From CAZLRH01 sp964562015 (lineage in GTDB: Bacteria > Verrucomicrobiota > Verrucomicrobiia > Opitutales > JABDGR01), in assembly GCA_964562015.1 (NCBI GenBank), contig CAZLRH010000007.1, forward strand, positions 151,282-215,281: a stretch of DNA of 64,000 nt, in the 5' to 3' direction. The position numbers were made by a program, and so were the translations under genes. Positions within the stretch are counted from its first letter, which is position 1. Every line of letters starts with the position of its first letter. A model generated the notes under the pieces. The model was not told the origin of the DNA, ran no database searches, and was given only the letters and a program-made list of their open reading frames with translations. Shown here one piece after another: positions 42,002 through 50,952 of this stretch.

Positions 42002-43564
42002 TCATGGCTCCTTGCGCAGGCGCAACGTCTTCGGCGGGGCTTCGGTGGCGGGGGGCGGTGTTTCGGGCGCGGGCGCAGGCGGCGGGGCAGCCGGAGTCGG
42101 CATTGGTGGAGGGGTGACCAACGAGGGTTTGCCCATGGCCAACTTTACGCGCGGTGTGCTTTCCGCCGGCGGCGCGGTCTCGGTCGGCGCAGCGGCCGCT
42201 GCTTCAGCCGGCGGCGGCACCACGGGCGCGGATGCCGGTGTAGCCGCAGGTGTAGGTGTGGATGAAGAGTCGAGTGTTGGCAGAGGCGGCGCCGCCGGCT
42301 TGGCCGCGGCGGGTGCTTTGCCGATGGACAATTTCACCCGTTGCGGTGGCGGAGCGGCGGGTTCGCTCGTCGCGGGTTGTGGTGGACGCGTGCTGGAAGG
42401 TGTCGGCGGCGGGGACGAGTCCGACGGCGGTTGCGGCGGACGTGAACCACCGGAGGTTGCAGGCGGGCGAGAACTTGGAGGCGGCTGCGGGGGATTGGTG
42501 CTACCGGGCGGCCGCGGTTCGGGCTCCATGACCGAGGCTCCCGGCGGCATCGGATGCGCTTTCGTCGGCAGAGGAATCGTCCGCGCGGGCGGGGGCGGCG
42601 GCGCGGCGGCCAGCGCGGCGGCAGGCAACGGCGGCGGCGTCAGGCTGGGCAACAACTCCGGCGGACGCGCGCCTTCCTCGGCTTTTTTCTCCTTCGGCTT
42701 GCGGCCACGGCGCATGTCCCAAAACTTGATGGCGCCCAAAGCGAGGAGCAGGATCGGCACGCCCCAAACCCACTCAGGAATCTTGCTCCAGAAACTGGGT
42801 TCTTCCGGCGGCGGAGGCGGGGGCGCCGCCGGCTTTTTCGGAGCGGCAGTGCCATTGGTGGATACGGCAGTTCCAGCTGCAGGCACAGCTGTGCCTGCAG
42901 CCACTGCGGGTTTTGCACCAGCCGTTGCATTGGCGGAAGTCGATAAATTAGCTGCGGGTGGAGCGGCTGGCGTAGTGCTCGCTGACGAAGCCGGCGCTGC
43001 AGGCGCGGAAGTCGCGGTCGTAGTCGGAGTCGTCGTGGCCGCTGGTGTAAGCGTGGGGGCTGCTGAGTTTGATGCCGGGGTTGCAGGCACCGTCGACGCG
43101 TTGACCGCGGGCGCCGAAACGGGAGTCGGAGCGGCCACAGGTGCTACCGGTGTGGCCGCGGCTGGAGTAGCCCTGACCGGTGCTGCCGCCGGGCTCGATA
43201 CCGGCACGGGCGAAGTGGGCGGTGTGACGGGAGCCGGCGCCTGCAAGGCGGCGGAAATCTCTGTCGCCGCATCATTCACCAAGGTGATGGAGCCGTCCGG
43301 ATAAAAAATCGATGTCTGCGCACCGCGTTGCAGGGTGGACATCGGCTGGCCCAACTGCGCGATAATCGTCGCCTGGCTGTCGCCCGGACGAATGAGCTTC
43401 CGGTTTCCCGTGGGTATCGGCGCCGGCGGGCGCGGCGGAGGCCGGGGCGGCGGCGTGTTCGGCGCGGCGGCGGCAAAAATTTGCCCCATCCCCATCGCCG
43501 TCAAAATCAATACCATGCTCCCGCATTTCCCCAATTTGCCTCGGGCGGCGCGGCCGGTAGTCAT
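42002..43564 (-). CDS. Pro/Ala-rich single-span protein with BamE/SmpA-like N-terminal domain
   Basis: This 520-residue protein starts at the ATG at 43564 (MTTGRAARGK); the frame is open upstream but that part coincides with a palindromic repeat. After a hydrophobic export signal, residues about 50-95 read IRPGDSQATIIAQLGQP and TSIFYPDGSITLV. This matches the G-x-x-x-x-x-V-x-x-x-L-G-x-P motif of SmpA/BamE-like lipoproteins. The middle is Pro/Ala/Thr linker, a transmembrane helix (about 265-283, WVWGVPILLLALG) follows, then a basic stop-transfer segment. A very long Pro/Ala/Ser-rich cytoplasmic tail completes it. I know no function. Domain identification is weak because the C-terminal half is low complexity. 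Confidence 0.55.
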   Translation of the reverse strand: MTTGRAARGKLGKCGSMVLILTAMGMGQIFAAAAPNTPPPRPPPRPPAPIPTGNRKLIRPGDSQATIIAQLGQPMSTLQRGAQTSIFYPDGSITLVNDAATEISAALQAPAPVTPPTSPVPVSSPAAAPVRATPAAATPVAPVAAPTPVSAPAVNASTVPATPASNSAAPTLTPAATTTPTTTATSAPAAPASSASTTPAAPPAANLSTSANATAGAKPAVAAGTAVPAAGTAVSTNGTAAPKKPAAPPPPPPEEPSFWSKIPEWVWGVPILLLALGAIKFWDMRRGRKPKEKKAEEGARPPELLPSLTPPPLPAAALAAAPPPPPARTIPLPTKAHPMPPGASVMEPEPRPPGSTNPPQPPPSSRPPATSGGSRPPQPPSDSSPPPTPSSTRPPQPATSEPAAPPPQRVKLSIGKAPAAAKPAAPPLPTLDSSSTPTPAATPASAPVVPPPAEAAAAAPTETAPPAESTPRVKLAMGKPSLVTPPPMPTPAAPPPAPAPETPPPATEAPPKTLRLRKEP

Positions 43565-43646
43565 GCCGCCAAATTGCTCCGGCGCCCGCGCGCTGTCAAC
43601 GCCGCGTCGCGGGCGATGGCAGTCGAGCTTGAGCATCGGGTTCAGC

Positions 43647-43726
43647 TTTCGTAGTGCGGGGCTTTGGCCCGCGCTCTCGGTTCCATCGAGAAATCCTGGC
43701 GCGGGCATAAGCCCCGCGCTGCGAAA
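43647..43726. repeat. Imperfect inverted repeat in the 5' region of the Pro/Ala-rich gene
   Basis: The left arm (43647-43675) reads tttcgtagtgcggggctt then tggcccgcgct. The right arm (43698-43726) reads ggcgcgggcataagccc then cgcgctgcgaaa. The arms are 29-bp imperfect inverted copies with a 22-base spacer. It is unrelated in sequence to the 120-bp element, but has the same two-arm design. It lies in the gap between the divergent genes at 42002-43564 and 43823. Confidence 0.6.
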
Positions 43727-43822
43727 ATTGGGCCGGAAACTAAAATGCACCGCCCAGGCACCAGCCCCGGCCCGAAGAATGAGATTTACATTCCCGCTCA
43801 GGCCGGGTTGAACGTAGGCTGC

Positions 43823-44200
43823 ATGAGCACTCCCGCCCCCGGTTCCTTCACTCCCGCCGCCGAAGAAGAGTTGCGCGAATCGCTAAAACGCTGTTCGCCC
43901 GAGACGGTGGCCGCCGCCGTGGCCTTTCGCCAGACCGGGGACACGTCCCAGCTCAACGTCATTGTCATCGGCCTGCTGGAACGCTTCATGGACCCGGAGT
44001 ACCGCCCCAAGCTCGCGCAACCCAATTCCGATGCCCTGAAAATCCTCGAAGACCTCGGGGTGGATTCGCTGACGATGGTCGAGCTCGTGATGCTCGTGGA
44101 AGAAACGCTCGGCCTGACGGTGGACAACAACGAACTGCGCGGCATCAAGACCATCGGCGACATCAAGCTCTTCGTCGCCAACAAAGTGAAGGCGCGGTAA
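43823..44200 (+). CDS. Extended acyl-carrier-like protein
   Basis: This 125-residue protein has a phosphopantetheine attachment motif EDLGVDSLTMVELVMLVEE with Ser82. This places the serine much later than in AcpP because of an 80-residue N-terminal extension. The extension contains ELRESLKRCSPETVAAAVAFRQTG and VIVIGLLERFMDPE, and it is conserved in the ACP part of the fusion protein at 47350. The carrier half ends NNELRGIKTIGDIKLFV. The start is the ATG at 43823; the frame is open upstream without support. Its acyl group and partner are unknown. The FabZ-like fusion 3 kb away suggests fatty acid or polyketide-type chemistry. Confidence 0.85.
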   Translation: MSTPAPGSFTPAAEEELRESLKRCSPETVAAAVAFRQTGDTSQLNVIVIGLLERFMDPEYRPKLAQPNSDALKILEDLGVDSLTMVELVMLVEETLGLTVDNNELRGIKTIGDIKLFVANKVKAR

Positions 44201-44395
44201 CACCCGCGAATTCGAGGAGAAGGCTGGCGCGCGAACCCGCACCTCCCGCGTGGGCCCGAGGAACGCAGCGAACGCCTGTTTTTTTGCGCGGCGATCTGCG
44301 CCCCCGGAAAACGCGGAAGCGGTTCCATGAAAAAGCCTTAGCCACGGCAGGCCTATCATCAATTAAGTATTTAAAATCAATTTATAATTTTCAAA

Positions 44396-44423
44396 TTGAC
44401 TTCGATAAAAATCGTGTTACACT
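44396..44423 (+). promoter_or_regulatory. Likely sigma-70-type promoter of the GH17/Ig gene
   Basis: A ttgact box at 44396-44401 and a tacact box at 44418-44423 are separated by 16 bases. The boxes lie in an A+T-rich island (44360-44420) unusual for this region. The -10 box lies about 57 bases before the ATG at 44481. The spacer contains the dyad cgat-aaaa-atcg, a possible repressor site. The remainder of the 280-base gap back to the extended ACP gene shows no gene. Confidence 0.45.
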
Positions 44424-44480
44424 CATGATTACTCGCCTTGATTCCACCCCGCTGATCGGCCGCGAACAAGGCTGGCCTCC

Positions 44481-47213
44481 ATGCCTCCCAGGCCGCGAAT
44501 TATTCACCGTGTTTTGACCTGGACGGCTGTCATCGGCCTAGCCCTTGGGACCCGCTTTCATTTGCGGGGCCAACGCTTGGATGGAATCGATTTCGGTCCT
44601 TTTCTAAACGGGGCCAATCCCGATTTGGGTGCGTCTGTGTCCAACACTACTTTGCAAACGCTGCTGACGGTGGTACAACCGCATTTTGACTGGATCCGAA
44701 CTTACAACACTAACGCTAATTTAGCCTCCATTAGCCCTTTGGCCCATGCCCGGAATTTGAAAGTCGCCGTCGGGGCCGCCCTGGGAAGCGATTCAGTGGC
44801 AAATGACGGCGAAATTGCGACCGTCATTCAAATGGCCCAAGCTGGTCAAGCGGACATGATTATTGTAGGGAGCGAGACCCTGTTGCGCGGGGACCTTTCT
44901 GCGGCTAACCTAACCACTTATATCCGGCAGGTCAAAGAGGCCGTGAAGGACTTGGTGCCGCCGGTATGGGTAACGACGGCCGATGCAGTGGATCAATGGT
45001 CTAAAAATCCCACCCTGAAAGACGAGGTGGATGTCGTAATGATCAACAGCTATCCCTACTGGCGCGGCGTGCCGCTCGACCGCGCCATGGCGAGCCTGAA
45101 TCAAGGTTACCAGCAAATCAAACAACTCGCCAACGGCAAGCCTGTGTGGTTCTCGGAAACAGGAATTCCGTCAGCGGGCGATTCGGTCGGACTCGCGGTG
45201 CCTTCGGAGGCCAACGCCGCGGCTTATTTTCAGAATTTCATCTCCTGGGCCAACGACCAACAGGTGCCTTACTTCTACTTTTCCGCGTTTGACGAGAGCT
45301 ACAAATCTACCGGAAAGGAAGGCCCCCAAGGCGGCCATTTTGGTTTATGGTATTCCAATCTCACCCTGAAGCCCGGCATGCAGGCGGTCTTCGACGGCGC
45401 GGGCACCGCCGACAATTGGACGGTAACACAGCCGATGATGGAATTGATTCAGTTGCCGGCCTATGGCAATACTTCGTTGTCCATCAAGGGGCTTTATCTG
45501 GGGCTGACTCCGTCGGATTATAATGTGTTGATTTACCTGCGGGTGAACAACGGACATTGGTATGCGAAACCCATCAAAGAGGACCCACTGACTCCCCTCG
45601 GACCAGAAGGCGTGTGGGAAACCGACGTTACCACGGGTGTCTCCCCCAACGGTGAGGACGAAATGGCGACGGAATACCGGATTTTTCTGGTTCCCGCAGC
45701 TTATCAACCTTCGGAGGTGTACGATGTTACCAACTTGCCGGCTGAACTTAATGCATTCCCGTGCTTGGTGGTGACGCGCAATGCACAAGCCGGACTCGCC
45801 CCGGACGCGACTGCTCCCATGCCTTCTAATCCGCTGAATCAGGCAGTGGCTGAGGGAATGGCCGCGACCTTTTCGGTCAGCGACAGAGGACCCAATGTAC
45901 CTGTAACCTACCAGTGGTACAAAAACGGCACTGCGCTGCCGGGCGAGACTGACGCCACCCTCACGCTCTCGAATGTGCACGCAGACGATGCCGGCAATTA
46001 CTACGCCCTAGCGACCAATGCCTATGGCACCACCACCAGTGGGAATGCGACACTTGTCGTCGGGGCTTACGCCGCAGCGGCCATTACGCTGCAACCTAGT
46101 AATCAAATAGTGACGGCTGGCGGCATGGCCTCTCTTTCGGCCAATGCGACGGCCGCACCGGCACCTGCCTTGCAATGGGAGCGCCAAGCGGCCGGCGCAA
46201 ATGCATTTATTCCGCTCAGCGGCGCAGGGCCATTCTCCGGCGTTCGCAGCGGTAATTTGATTATCAGCAATGTAACGATGGCGATGTCCGGCGATGCCTT
46301 CCGCCTCGTCGCCACAAATGACCTCGGCCAGAACATCAGTAGCAGCGCCACGTTGACAGTGAATCCAGCTTTGGCGGCGCCTGGCATAGCTCAAGACCCG
46401 GCCAGTCAAACGATAGTGGTTGCCGGCCATACCACGTTCTCCGCCAGTGCCACCGGCAACCCCATGCCGAGCTATCAGTGGCAAACGTTTTTCTCCGGCA
46501 ATGGCACCTGGGGCAATCTGACCGAGGATTCAATTTATGCAGGCACAGCCACCGCTAATCTTACCATCAGCCATACGACTTTGCTAATGAACGGAACCGT
46601 GTTTCGTTTGGTGGCATTTAATAGCCAAGGAACTGCGAATAGCGGCAACGCTACCCTTACCGTGACGCCCATGGCCCTGCCGCCGCCTCCGTCATTTGTA
46701 AATGCGCCTTTGGAACAAACCGTTTTACTGGGTAAGAGTGTCAGTTTTTCGGTCACCATTAGCGGAACCGCGCCGTTCAGTTATCAATGGCTCAAGAACG
46801 GCAAGCCCATCAAGGGCGCCACCAAAGCGACCTTTTCGATTAGCAAGGTAACCCTGAGCGATGCCGGCAATTACAGTGTGCTTGTTACCAATCCCGGAGG
46901 GCATATTACAAGTGACTCGGTGCCGCTCACGGTGATCGCCGCCGTCAAAATCACCGTTCAGCCGAAGGCCGTCACGGCCAAGCACGGCGCCACGGTAGGC
47001 TTCATGGTCAGGGCGACCGGCACTTCGCCGCTCAAGTATCAGTGGAGTCGTAACCATCTAAATTTGGCAGATTCAGGACAAATCCAGGGCTCCGCTACAT
47101 CAACCCTTCGTTTATCCCATGTCACGACGGCCAGCGCCGGGGCCTATCGCGTGGTCGTCAGCAATCCAGCGGGAGCTGTTGCGAGTGAATCAGCGAAGCT
47201 AACGATTAAGTGA
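44481..47213 (+). CDS. Secreted GH17-like beta-glucanase with five Ig-like domains
   Basis: This 910-residue protein starts at an ATG with a signal peptide of about 30 residues. Residues 32 to about 305 match the GH17 glucanase fold. The sequence has a GIDFGPFLNG start, RTYN, MIIVGSETLLRG with Glu132 as the expected acid/base, WVTTADAVDQW, VMINSYPYW and VWFSETGIPS with Glu226 as the nucleophile. GH17 enzymes cut beta-1,3-glucans (callose, laminarin). The residue before the acid/base is Ser, whereas clan GH-A usually has Asn. A beta domain (about 310-435) follows, then five Ig-like domains (about 443, 534, 634, 737 and 822 onward), ending AKLTIK. Export and Ig domains suggest a cell-surface or secreted enzyme. 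It sits between the two extended ACP genes. Confidence 0.8.
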   Translation: MPPRPRIIHRVLTWTAVIGLALGTRFHLRGQRLDGIDFGPFLNGANPDLGASVSNTTLQTLLTVVQPHFDWIRTYNTNANLASISPLAHARNLKVAVGAALGSDSVANDGEIATVIQMAQAGQADMIIVGSETLLRGDLSAANLTTYIRQVKEAVKDLVPPVWVTTADAVDQWSKNPTLKDEVDVVMINSYPYWRGVPLDRAMASLNQGYQQIKQLANGKPVWFSETGIPSAGDSVGLAVPSEANAAAYFQNFISWANDQQVPYFYFSAFDESYKSTGKEGPQGGHFGLWYSNLTLKPGMQAVFDGAGTADNWTVTQPMMELIQLPAYGNTSLSIKGLYLGLTPSDYNVLIYLRVNNGHWYAKPIKEDPLTPLGPEGVWETDVTTGVSPNGEDEMATEYRIFLVPAAYQPSEVYDVTNLPAELNAFPCLVVTRNAQAGLAPDATAPMPSNPLNQAVAEGMAATFSVSDRGPNVPVTYQWYKNGTALPGETDATLTLSNVHADDAGNYYALATNAYGTTTSGNATLVVGAYAAAAITLQPSNQIVTAGGMASLSANATAAPAPALQWERQAAGANAFIPLSGAGPFSGVRSGNLIISNVTMAMSGDAFRLVATNDLGQNISSSATLTVNPALAAPGIAQDPASQTIVVAGHTTFSASATGNPMPSYQWQTFFSGNGTWGNLTEDSIYAGTATANLTISHTTLLMNGTVFRLVAFNSQGTANSGNATLTVTPMALPPPPSFVNAPLEQTVLLGKSVSFSVTISGTAPFSYQWLKNGKPIKGATKATFSISKVTLSDAGNYSVLVTNPGGHITSDSVPLTVIAAVKITVQPKAVTAKHGATVGFMVRATGTSPLKYQWSRNHLNLADSGQIQGSATSTLRLSHVTTASAGAYRVVVSNPAGAVASESAKLTIK

Positions 47214-47349
47214 GCCGCGTGATGTCGTCGGTGCCCAACTGGTTTTCAGGTTTGCCAGCGGGGCCGGGGGCTGTTGTGGTGTGCTGCTTATTCGCCTCGC
47301 GCGGGCACCGTTCAAAACCGGGGCCGGCCCGGGCGAGGTTTTCCGCCGC

Positions 47350-48273
47350 ATGTCCTCCCCCGCTTCCAAACCGACGAATCCCGAACTCGAACGCGAGCTG
47401 CGCGAGCAGCTTAAGCGCTGCTCCCTGGAGACCGTCGAAGCCGCCCTGCGCTTCCGCGCCACGGGCTCGACGGACGACCTCGGCGTCATCGTCATCGGCA
47501 TCATCGAGCGGTTTCTCGATCCGGACGTGCGCGCCCGCCTGCGCGAGGGCGGCGACGATCTGCGCATTTTTGACGACCTGGGCATCGATTCCCTGACTAT
47601 GGTGGAGGTCGTGATGCTCGTGGAGGAAGTCCTGCAAATCAAAATCAACAACGAAGAATTGCGCGATTTGCGCACGCTGGGCGACATCAAGACTTACATC
47701 GATTGCCGCCTCAAGGGTCTCCCGCTGCCGGAGCGCCCGCAGCATGTGCACGTGGCGGAGATCCTGACGCTGATGCCCCAGCAGCCGCCCTTTCTGTTCG
47801 TGCAGGAAGCGACGCTGCGCTCCGATGAGGCCCGCGGCACCTACAAGATCGCCGGCGACGAATTTTTCCTTGAAGGCCATTTTAAGAACAACCCGGTTTT
47901 CCCGGCTTCCATCATGCTCGAGGCGCTCGGGCAACTGGCGGTGCTGTTTCTGCTCAAAGCCCACCGCCCGGAATTGACGGGCCCCGTCTGCTCGGCGCGC
48001 ATTTTCTTTACCTCGTGTGACGGCGTGCGCGTCCAGCGCGTCTGCCGGCCGCATGACATTCTGACTCTCGTGGTGAAGCCCAAACGCATCAAGCACCCGC
48101 TCGCGATTTTTCAGGGTCACATCACCTGCGGCAACGAGCGCGTGTCGTTCGCCGAGGAAATTACGCTGACCTTTGATTATCAGTCCGCGGAGGAAATGGC
48201 GGCGGGCAACGGCCATGCGGCCAATGGCGCCAACGGCACGGCGGAGCCGGCTAAAGCCAGCGGGCCGGCGTGA
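47350..48273 (+). CDS. ACP - FabA/FabZ-like dehydratase fusion protein
   Basis: This 307-residue protein starts at the ATG at 47350. Residues 1-125 are the extended acyl-carrier module, with Ser81 in DDLGIDSLTMVEVVM and the conserved SLETVEAALRFRATG extension. Residues about 135-275 form a hotdog dehydratase domain (VAEILTLMPQQPPFLFV... EGHFKNNPVFPASIMLEALGQLAVL). The catalytic His (near 176) and the Glu in the next helix (near 190) of FabZ are both present. The usual H-F-P-G-x-P-V-x-P-G is altered to H-F-K-N-N-P-V-F-P-A. The tail is Gly/Ala-rich. An ACP fused to a dehydratase would keep its substrate tethered. The reaction is inferred, not shown. Confidence 0.85.
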   Translation: MSSPASKPTNPELERELREQLKRCSLETVEAALRFRATGSTDDLGVIVIGIIERFLDPDVRARLREGGDDLRIFDDLGIDSLTMVEVVMLVEEVLQIKINNEELRDLRTLGDIKTYIDCRLKGLPLPERPQHVHVAEILTLMPQQPPFLFVQEATLRSDEARGTYKIAGDEFFLEGHFKNNPVFPASIMLEALGQLAVLFLLKAHRPELTGPVCSARIFFTSCDGVRVQRVCRPHDILTLVVKPKRIKHPLAIFQGHITCGNERVSFAEEITLTFDYQSAEEMAAGNGHAANGANGTAEPAKASGPA

Positions 48274-48300
48274 CCGGAACAGGCCTTCCCCAACTGCTCC

Positions 48301-49317
48301 TTACTGCACCGTCACATCCGGTGGATTGATGACGCTCCACTGGTGATCGGGGTTGAACACCGTCATCGCGGCGCCGAGGTCGGCACTGTCGGGACCGAGA
48401 TTGGTTTCGTAAATCTGGCCGTCCTGATTGACGATGAAGGTCATAACGCCCGACTCGCCCCAATGGTCGGGATAGGCTACGAGCGCAAAACCGGCCACCA
48501 TGTGACCGTTGATGACGTAGTTGTACGCGCCGCCGCGTGCGGTGACGCCCTGGGTCTTGAGAATATTGAACAAATAGCCATGGAACGGCTGCCGTTGCTC
48601 GTTCTCCGGATTGTGGTGATAGCCTTCGGCGCGGGCATTCGCCACGAGCGGCCCCAGCGGACTGTACAGTTGGTACTCGACGGGTTCCCAATACAATCCA
48701 TCCCGGCGGCCCGGTGTGCTCATGAGTTTCTGCGCGTAATCAACCACGCCGTCGCCTTCGCGGTCTTCGGTGGCATAGAGGCGCTGCGCGTCCACATACA
48801 CATTGCAAACCCCGATGGCCGTCAGTTCGTCCAGGCCGATGCGCCGGTTGAGAATTTCCTCCTTGCCCGCCAGCGTGTCAAAATACCACTTGCCGTCGAT
48901 TTTCTCGAGCGGGATGGGAAAGGGCCAGTTTTCCGCGCCCACGTGAAAGACCACCGTGTCCTCATCGATCAGGACGGGATAGCAAAGTTGCTTGACCGAC
49001 TTGGCAAAATTTTCCGCCTCGATGGCGTCCTGCTCGGCGTCGCCGGAAAGCAATTCATCCACTTGCTCGCCGAAAATTGCGCGGAGGGCTGCCTCGTCCT
49101 TGGCTGCGGTGGCGGTGGTCAAAGCCAGCAAGGCCTCATCCGGCGTGCTGAACGTGCGTTGAGAAGGCGACGGGCCGTCCGGCACATGGACAACCGCGGG
49201 CGCGGCCTCCGCGGGCGGCGGGGGTGGCGGGGGCGCGGGCGTGGCCGCGCAGCCACCGAGCGCAAAGGCGGTGGCTAGCAAAGGGGCGAAAGTGAAAAGA
49301 GTCCGGGCGAATTTCAT
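48301..49317 (-). CDS. DUF2950-family lipoprotein
   Basis: This 338-residue protein starts at the ATG at 49317. A signal peptide ends at lipobox Cys23 (ALGGC), followed by a Pro/Ala-rich linker. The body matches the DUF2950 pattern: FSTPDEALLALTTATAAKDEAAL near 60, WPFPIPLEKIDGKWYFDT near 135 and the AYNYVINGHMVAGFALVAYPDHWGESGVMTF block near 275. Proteins of this family are frequently encoded next to DUF3300 proteins, as here (49407). The function is not established; an envelope lipoprotein is inferred from the lipobox. The longer frame from 49383 adds a non-signal leader. Confidence 0.82.
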   Translation of the reverse strand: MKFARTLFTFAPLLATAFALGGCAATPAPPPPPPPAEAAPAVVHVPDGPSPSQRTFSTPDEALLALTTATAAKDEAALRAIFGEQVDELLSGDAEQDAIEAENFAKSVKQLCYPVLIDEDTVVFHVGAENWPFPIPLEKIDGKWYFDTLAGKEEILNRRIGLDELTAIGVCNVYVDAQRLYATEDREGDGVVDYAQKLMSTPGRRDGLYWEPVEYQLYSPLGPLVANARAEGYHHNPENEQRQPFHGYLFNILKTQGVTARGGAYNYVINGHMVAGFALVAYPDHWGESGVMTFIVNQDGQIYETNLGPDSADLGAAMTVFNPDHQWSVINPPDVTVQ

Positions 49318-49406
49318 GGTCGGGCAAGGATGGTTTGAGAGGTTTGGCGAATGGGTTTTTGCGGACCGCTTGGAACTCGGCAAAAATACATTCGGAAAGG
49401 AAATGT

Positions 49407-50927
49407 TTATTCGCGCCCACGACCACGGCCACCAGCTTCTGCGGGAGCGGAACCGGGTCCAGGCCCGGGTCCTGGGCCCGCACGAGGTTCGGCGGACGGA
49501 CCAGGCGAATATCGCGGTTCGGCAGCGGCGGGAGCAGCCCGCGGGGCGGCTGGTGGCGCCGCTGGCGGAGCGGGAGCAGGTCGCGGAGAGGCTTGCGGCG
49601 GAGCTTCAGCGCGCGCGGCGGGAGCGGGCCTGGCCGCTGGTGCGGTCCCGGCGGCTTGGCGACTGACGGCGCCGCGATTGCTTTGGTCCGCCGCGGCGGT
49701 GCCGCGTTCGTAACCACCAAAAAGAGGACTTTGCGGAGCCGGCGTGACCTTAGGTTTGCCTGCGGCGGCGTTTGCGCCCGCCGTTGCCGGAGCTCCCGGA
49801 GCCGGACCCGTGGGTGCGGGCGTGGCGGGTTTGCCCGGTGCGGCCGAGGCCCCGCGATTCGAATTTTGACCGGCGCCGGTGTTGCCTGCGGCGGTGGAGC
49901 CGCGTCCGACTTCGGGTGCCGGGGTGGGACCGCGTCCCGGCGAGGGCGCATCTCCGGGTTTCGCTTCTCCCTGTCTCGCCCCGGGACCGGGGCCCGAGGC
50001 CCGACCAGCTCCAGCCCGCGGTGAATTACCGCGGGCATTCCAGCCCGTGGCATCCGGTCGCGAGGACCCGCCGGCTGACGGACGATAGCCAGGGCTCCCT
50101 GCACGCCCCACGTTGGGCGCGCCCGCCATCGGGTGCGCATGCGGAATATTTGGACTGGGACGGACGAAATTCTGCCGCTGGTAATTGGCGCGTTGCAACT
50201 GCCGGGGGCTGGCCCGCCATTGACGCCCGACCACCTCGTAGCCGCGACCACCGCGCCAATCGCGGGTGTACACGAAGCCCGGGCGATAAACACCAACCCA
50301 GACGCCGTAGTCATCCCAATTGCATTCGTAATTCAGCCAAATGCCCACGGGATAACCGATGCTGAAAGCGAGGACGGGACCGGCATAAACCACCGGCGTC
50401 ACGTACACCACATCGGGGTCGTATTGCGGCACGTAAATGACATCCGGTTGCGCGGGTATGATCGTGATGGCGCTGGCTTGCATTACCACTTTTTGTTGAG
50501 GAGTATCAATCAGCGAACCCGCGGCCTGGGCCTGGGCCCGCAATTGCTGGACGGATTTCATCATGTCCGCCGGCTGCTGCAGGTAGGCGTCGCCGACGGC
50601 CTGGGTCCACGACAAATTGGTGTCCATCCAGCTGATGACCTCGGGATAGTGGGCCAGCGCCCGGACGCTGGGATCCCACGGCTGGCTGTCCACCAGCGCC
50701 GGATCGCCATTGTCGGCAAAATAACGCGAGGCCAGGGTGATGTCCGAAGGCACTGCGGCGGCGGGCAAAATCAAAGCAATGAGCGGATCCGGATAAAGGG
50801 CGATGGGCGCCAGCAGTTCGTCCAGTTGCTCAGGCGTATAGCCCGGCGCCAGAGTGGATTCCGGCTCCTGGGCGCGAAGGCAAACCGCGCAACAGAGGGC
50901 CAGAAACAGTAGAAGGAATCTTTTCAT
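49407..50927 (-). CDS. DUF3300-family secreted protein
   Basis: This 506-residue protein has a 19-residue signal peptide (MKRFLLLFLALCCAVCLRA). The DUF3300 domain spans about 35-270 (LDELLAPIALYPDPLIALILPAAAVP... WDPSVRALAHYPEVISWM... QPDVIYVPQYDPDVVYV). From about 285 the sequence is low-complexity, rich in Gly, Pro, Ala and Arg. It lies directly upstream of the DUF2950 gene in a 90-base gap and the same orientation, the usual pairing. The function is unknown; the domain is probably periplasmic. The exact length of the low-complexity tail may vary between strains. Confidence 0.85.
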   Translation of the reverse strand: MKRFLLLFLALCCAVCLRAQEPESTLAPGYTPEQLDELLAPIALYPDPLIALILPAAAVPSDITLASRYFADNGDPALVDSQPWDPSVRALAHYPEVISWMDTNLSWTQAVGDAYLQQPADMMKSVQQLRAQAQAAGSLIDTPQQKVVMQASAITIIPAQPDVIYVPQYDPDVVYVTPVVYAGPVLAFSIGYPVGIWLNYECNWDDYGVWVGVYRPGFVYTRDWRGGRGYEVVGRQWRASPRQLQRANYQRQNFVRPSPNIPHAHPMAGAPNVGRAGSPGYRPSAGGSSRPDATGWNARGNSPRAGAGRASGPGPGARQGEAKPGDAPSPGRGPTPAPEVGRGSTAAGNTGAGQNSNRGASAAPGKPATPAPTGPAPGAPATAGANAAAGKPKVTPAPQSPLFGGYERGTAAADQSNRGAVSRQAAGTAPAARPAPAARAEAPPQASPRPAPAPPAAPPAAPRAAPAAAEPRYSPGPSAEPRAGPGPGPGPGSAPAEAGGRGRGRE

Positions 50928-50952
50928 GGGAAAATTTTTTGGGGGTCACCAA

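Noticed and set aside
42012..43304. Gly/Ala-rich open frame on the plus strand opposite the Pro/Ala-rich gene
   Set aside because: It is a low-complexity antisense shadow of a G+C-rich gene and has no independent support.
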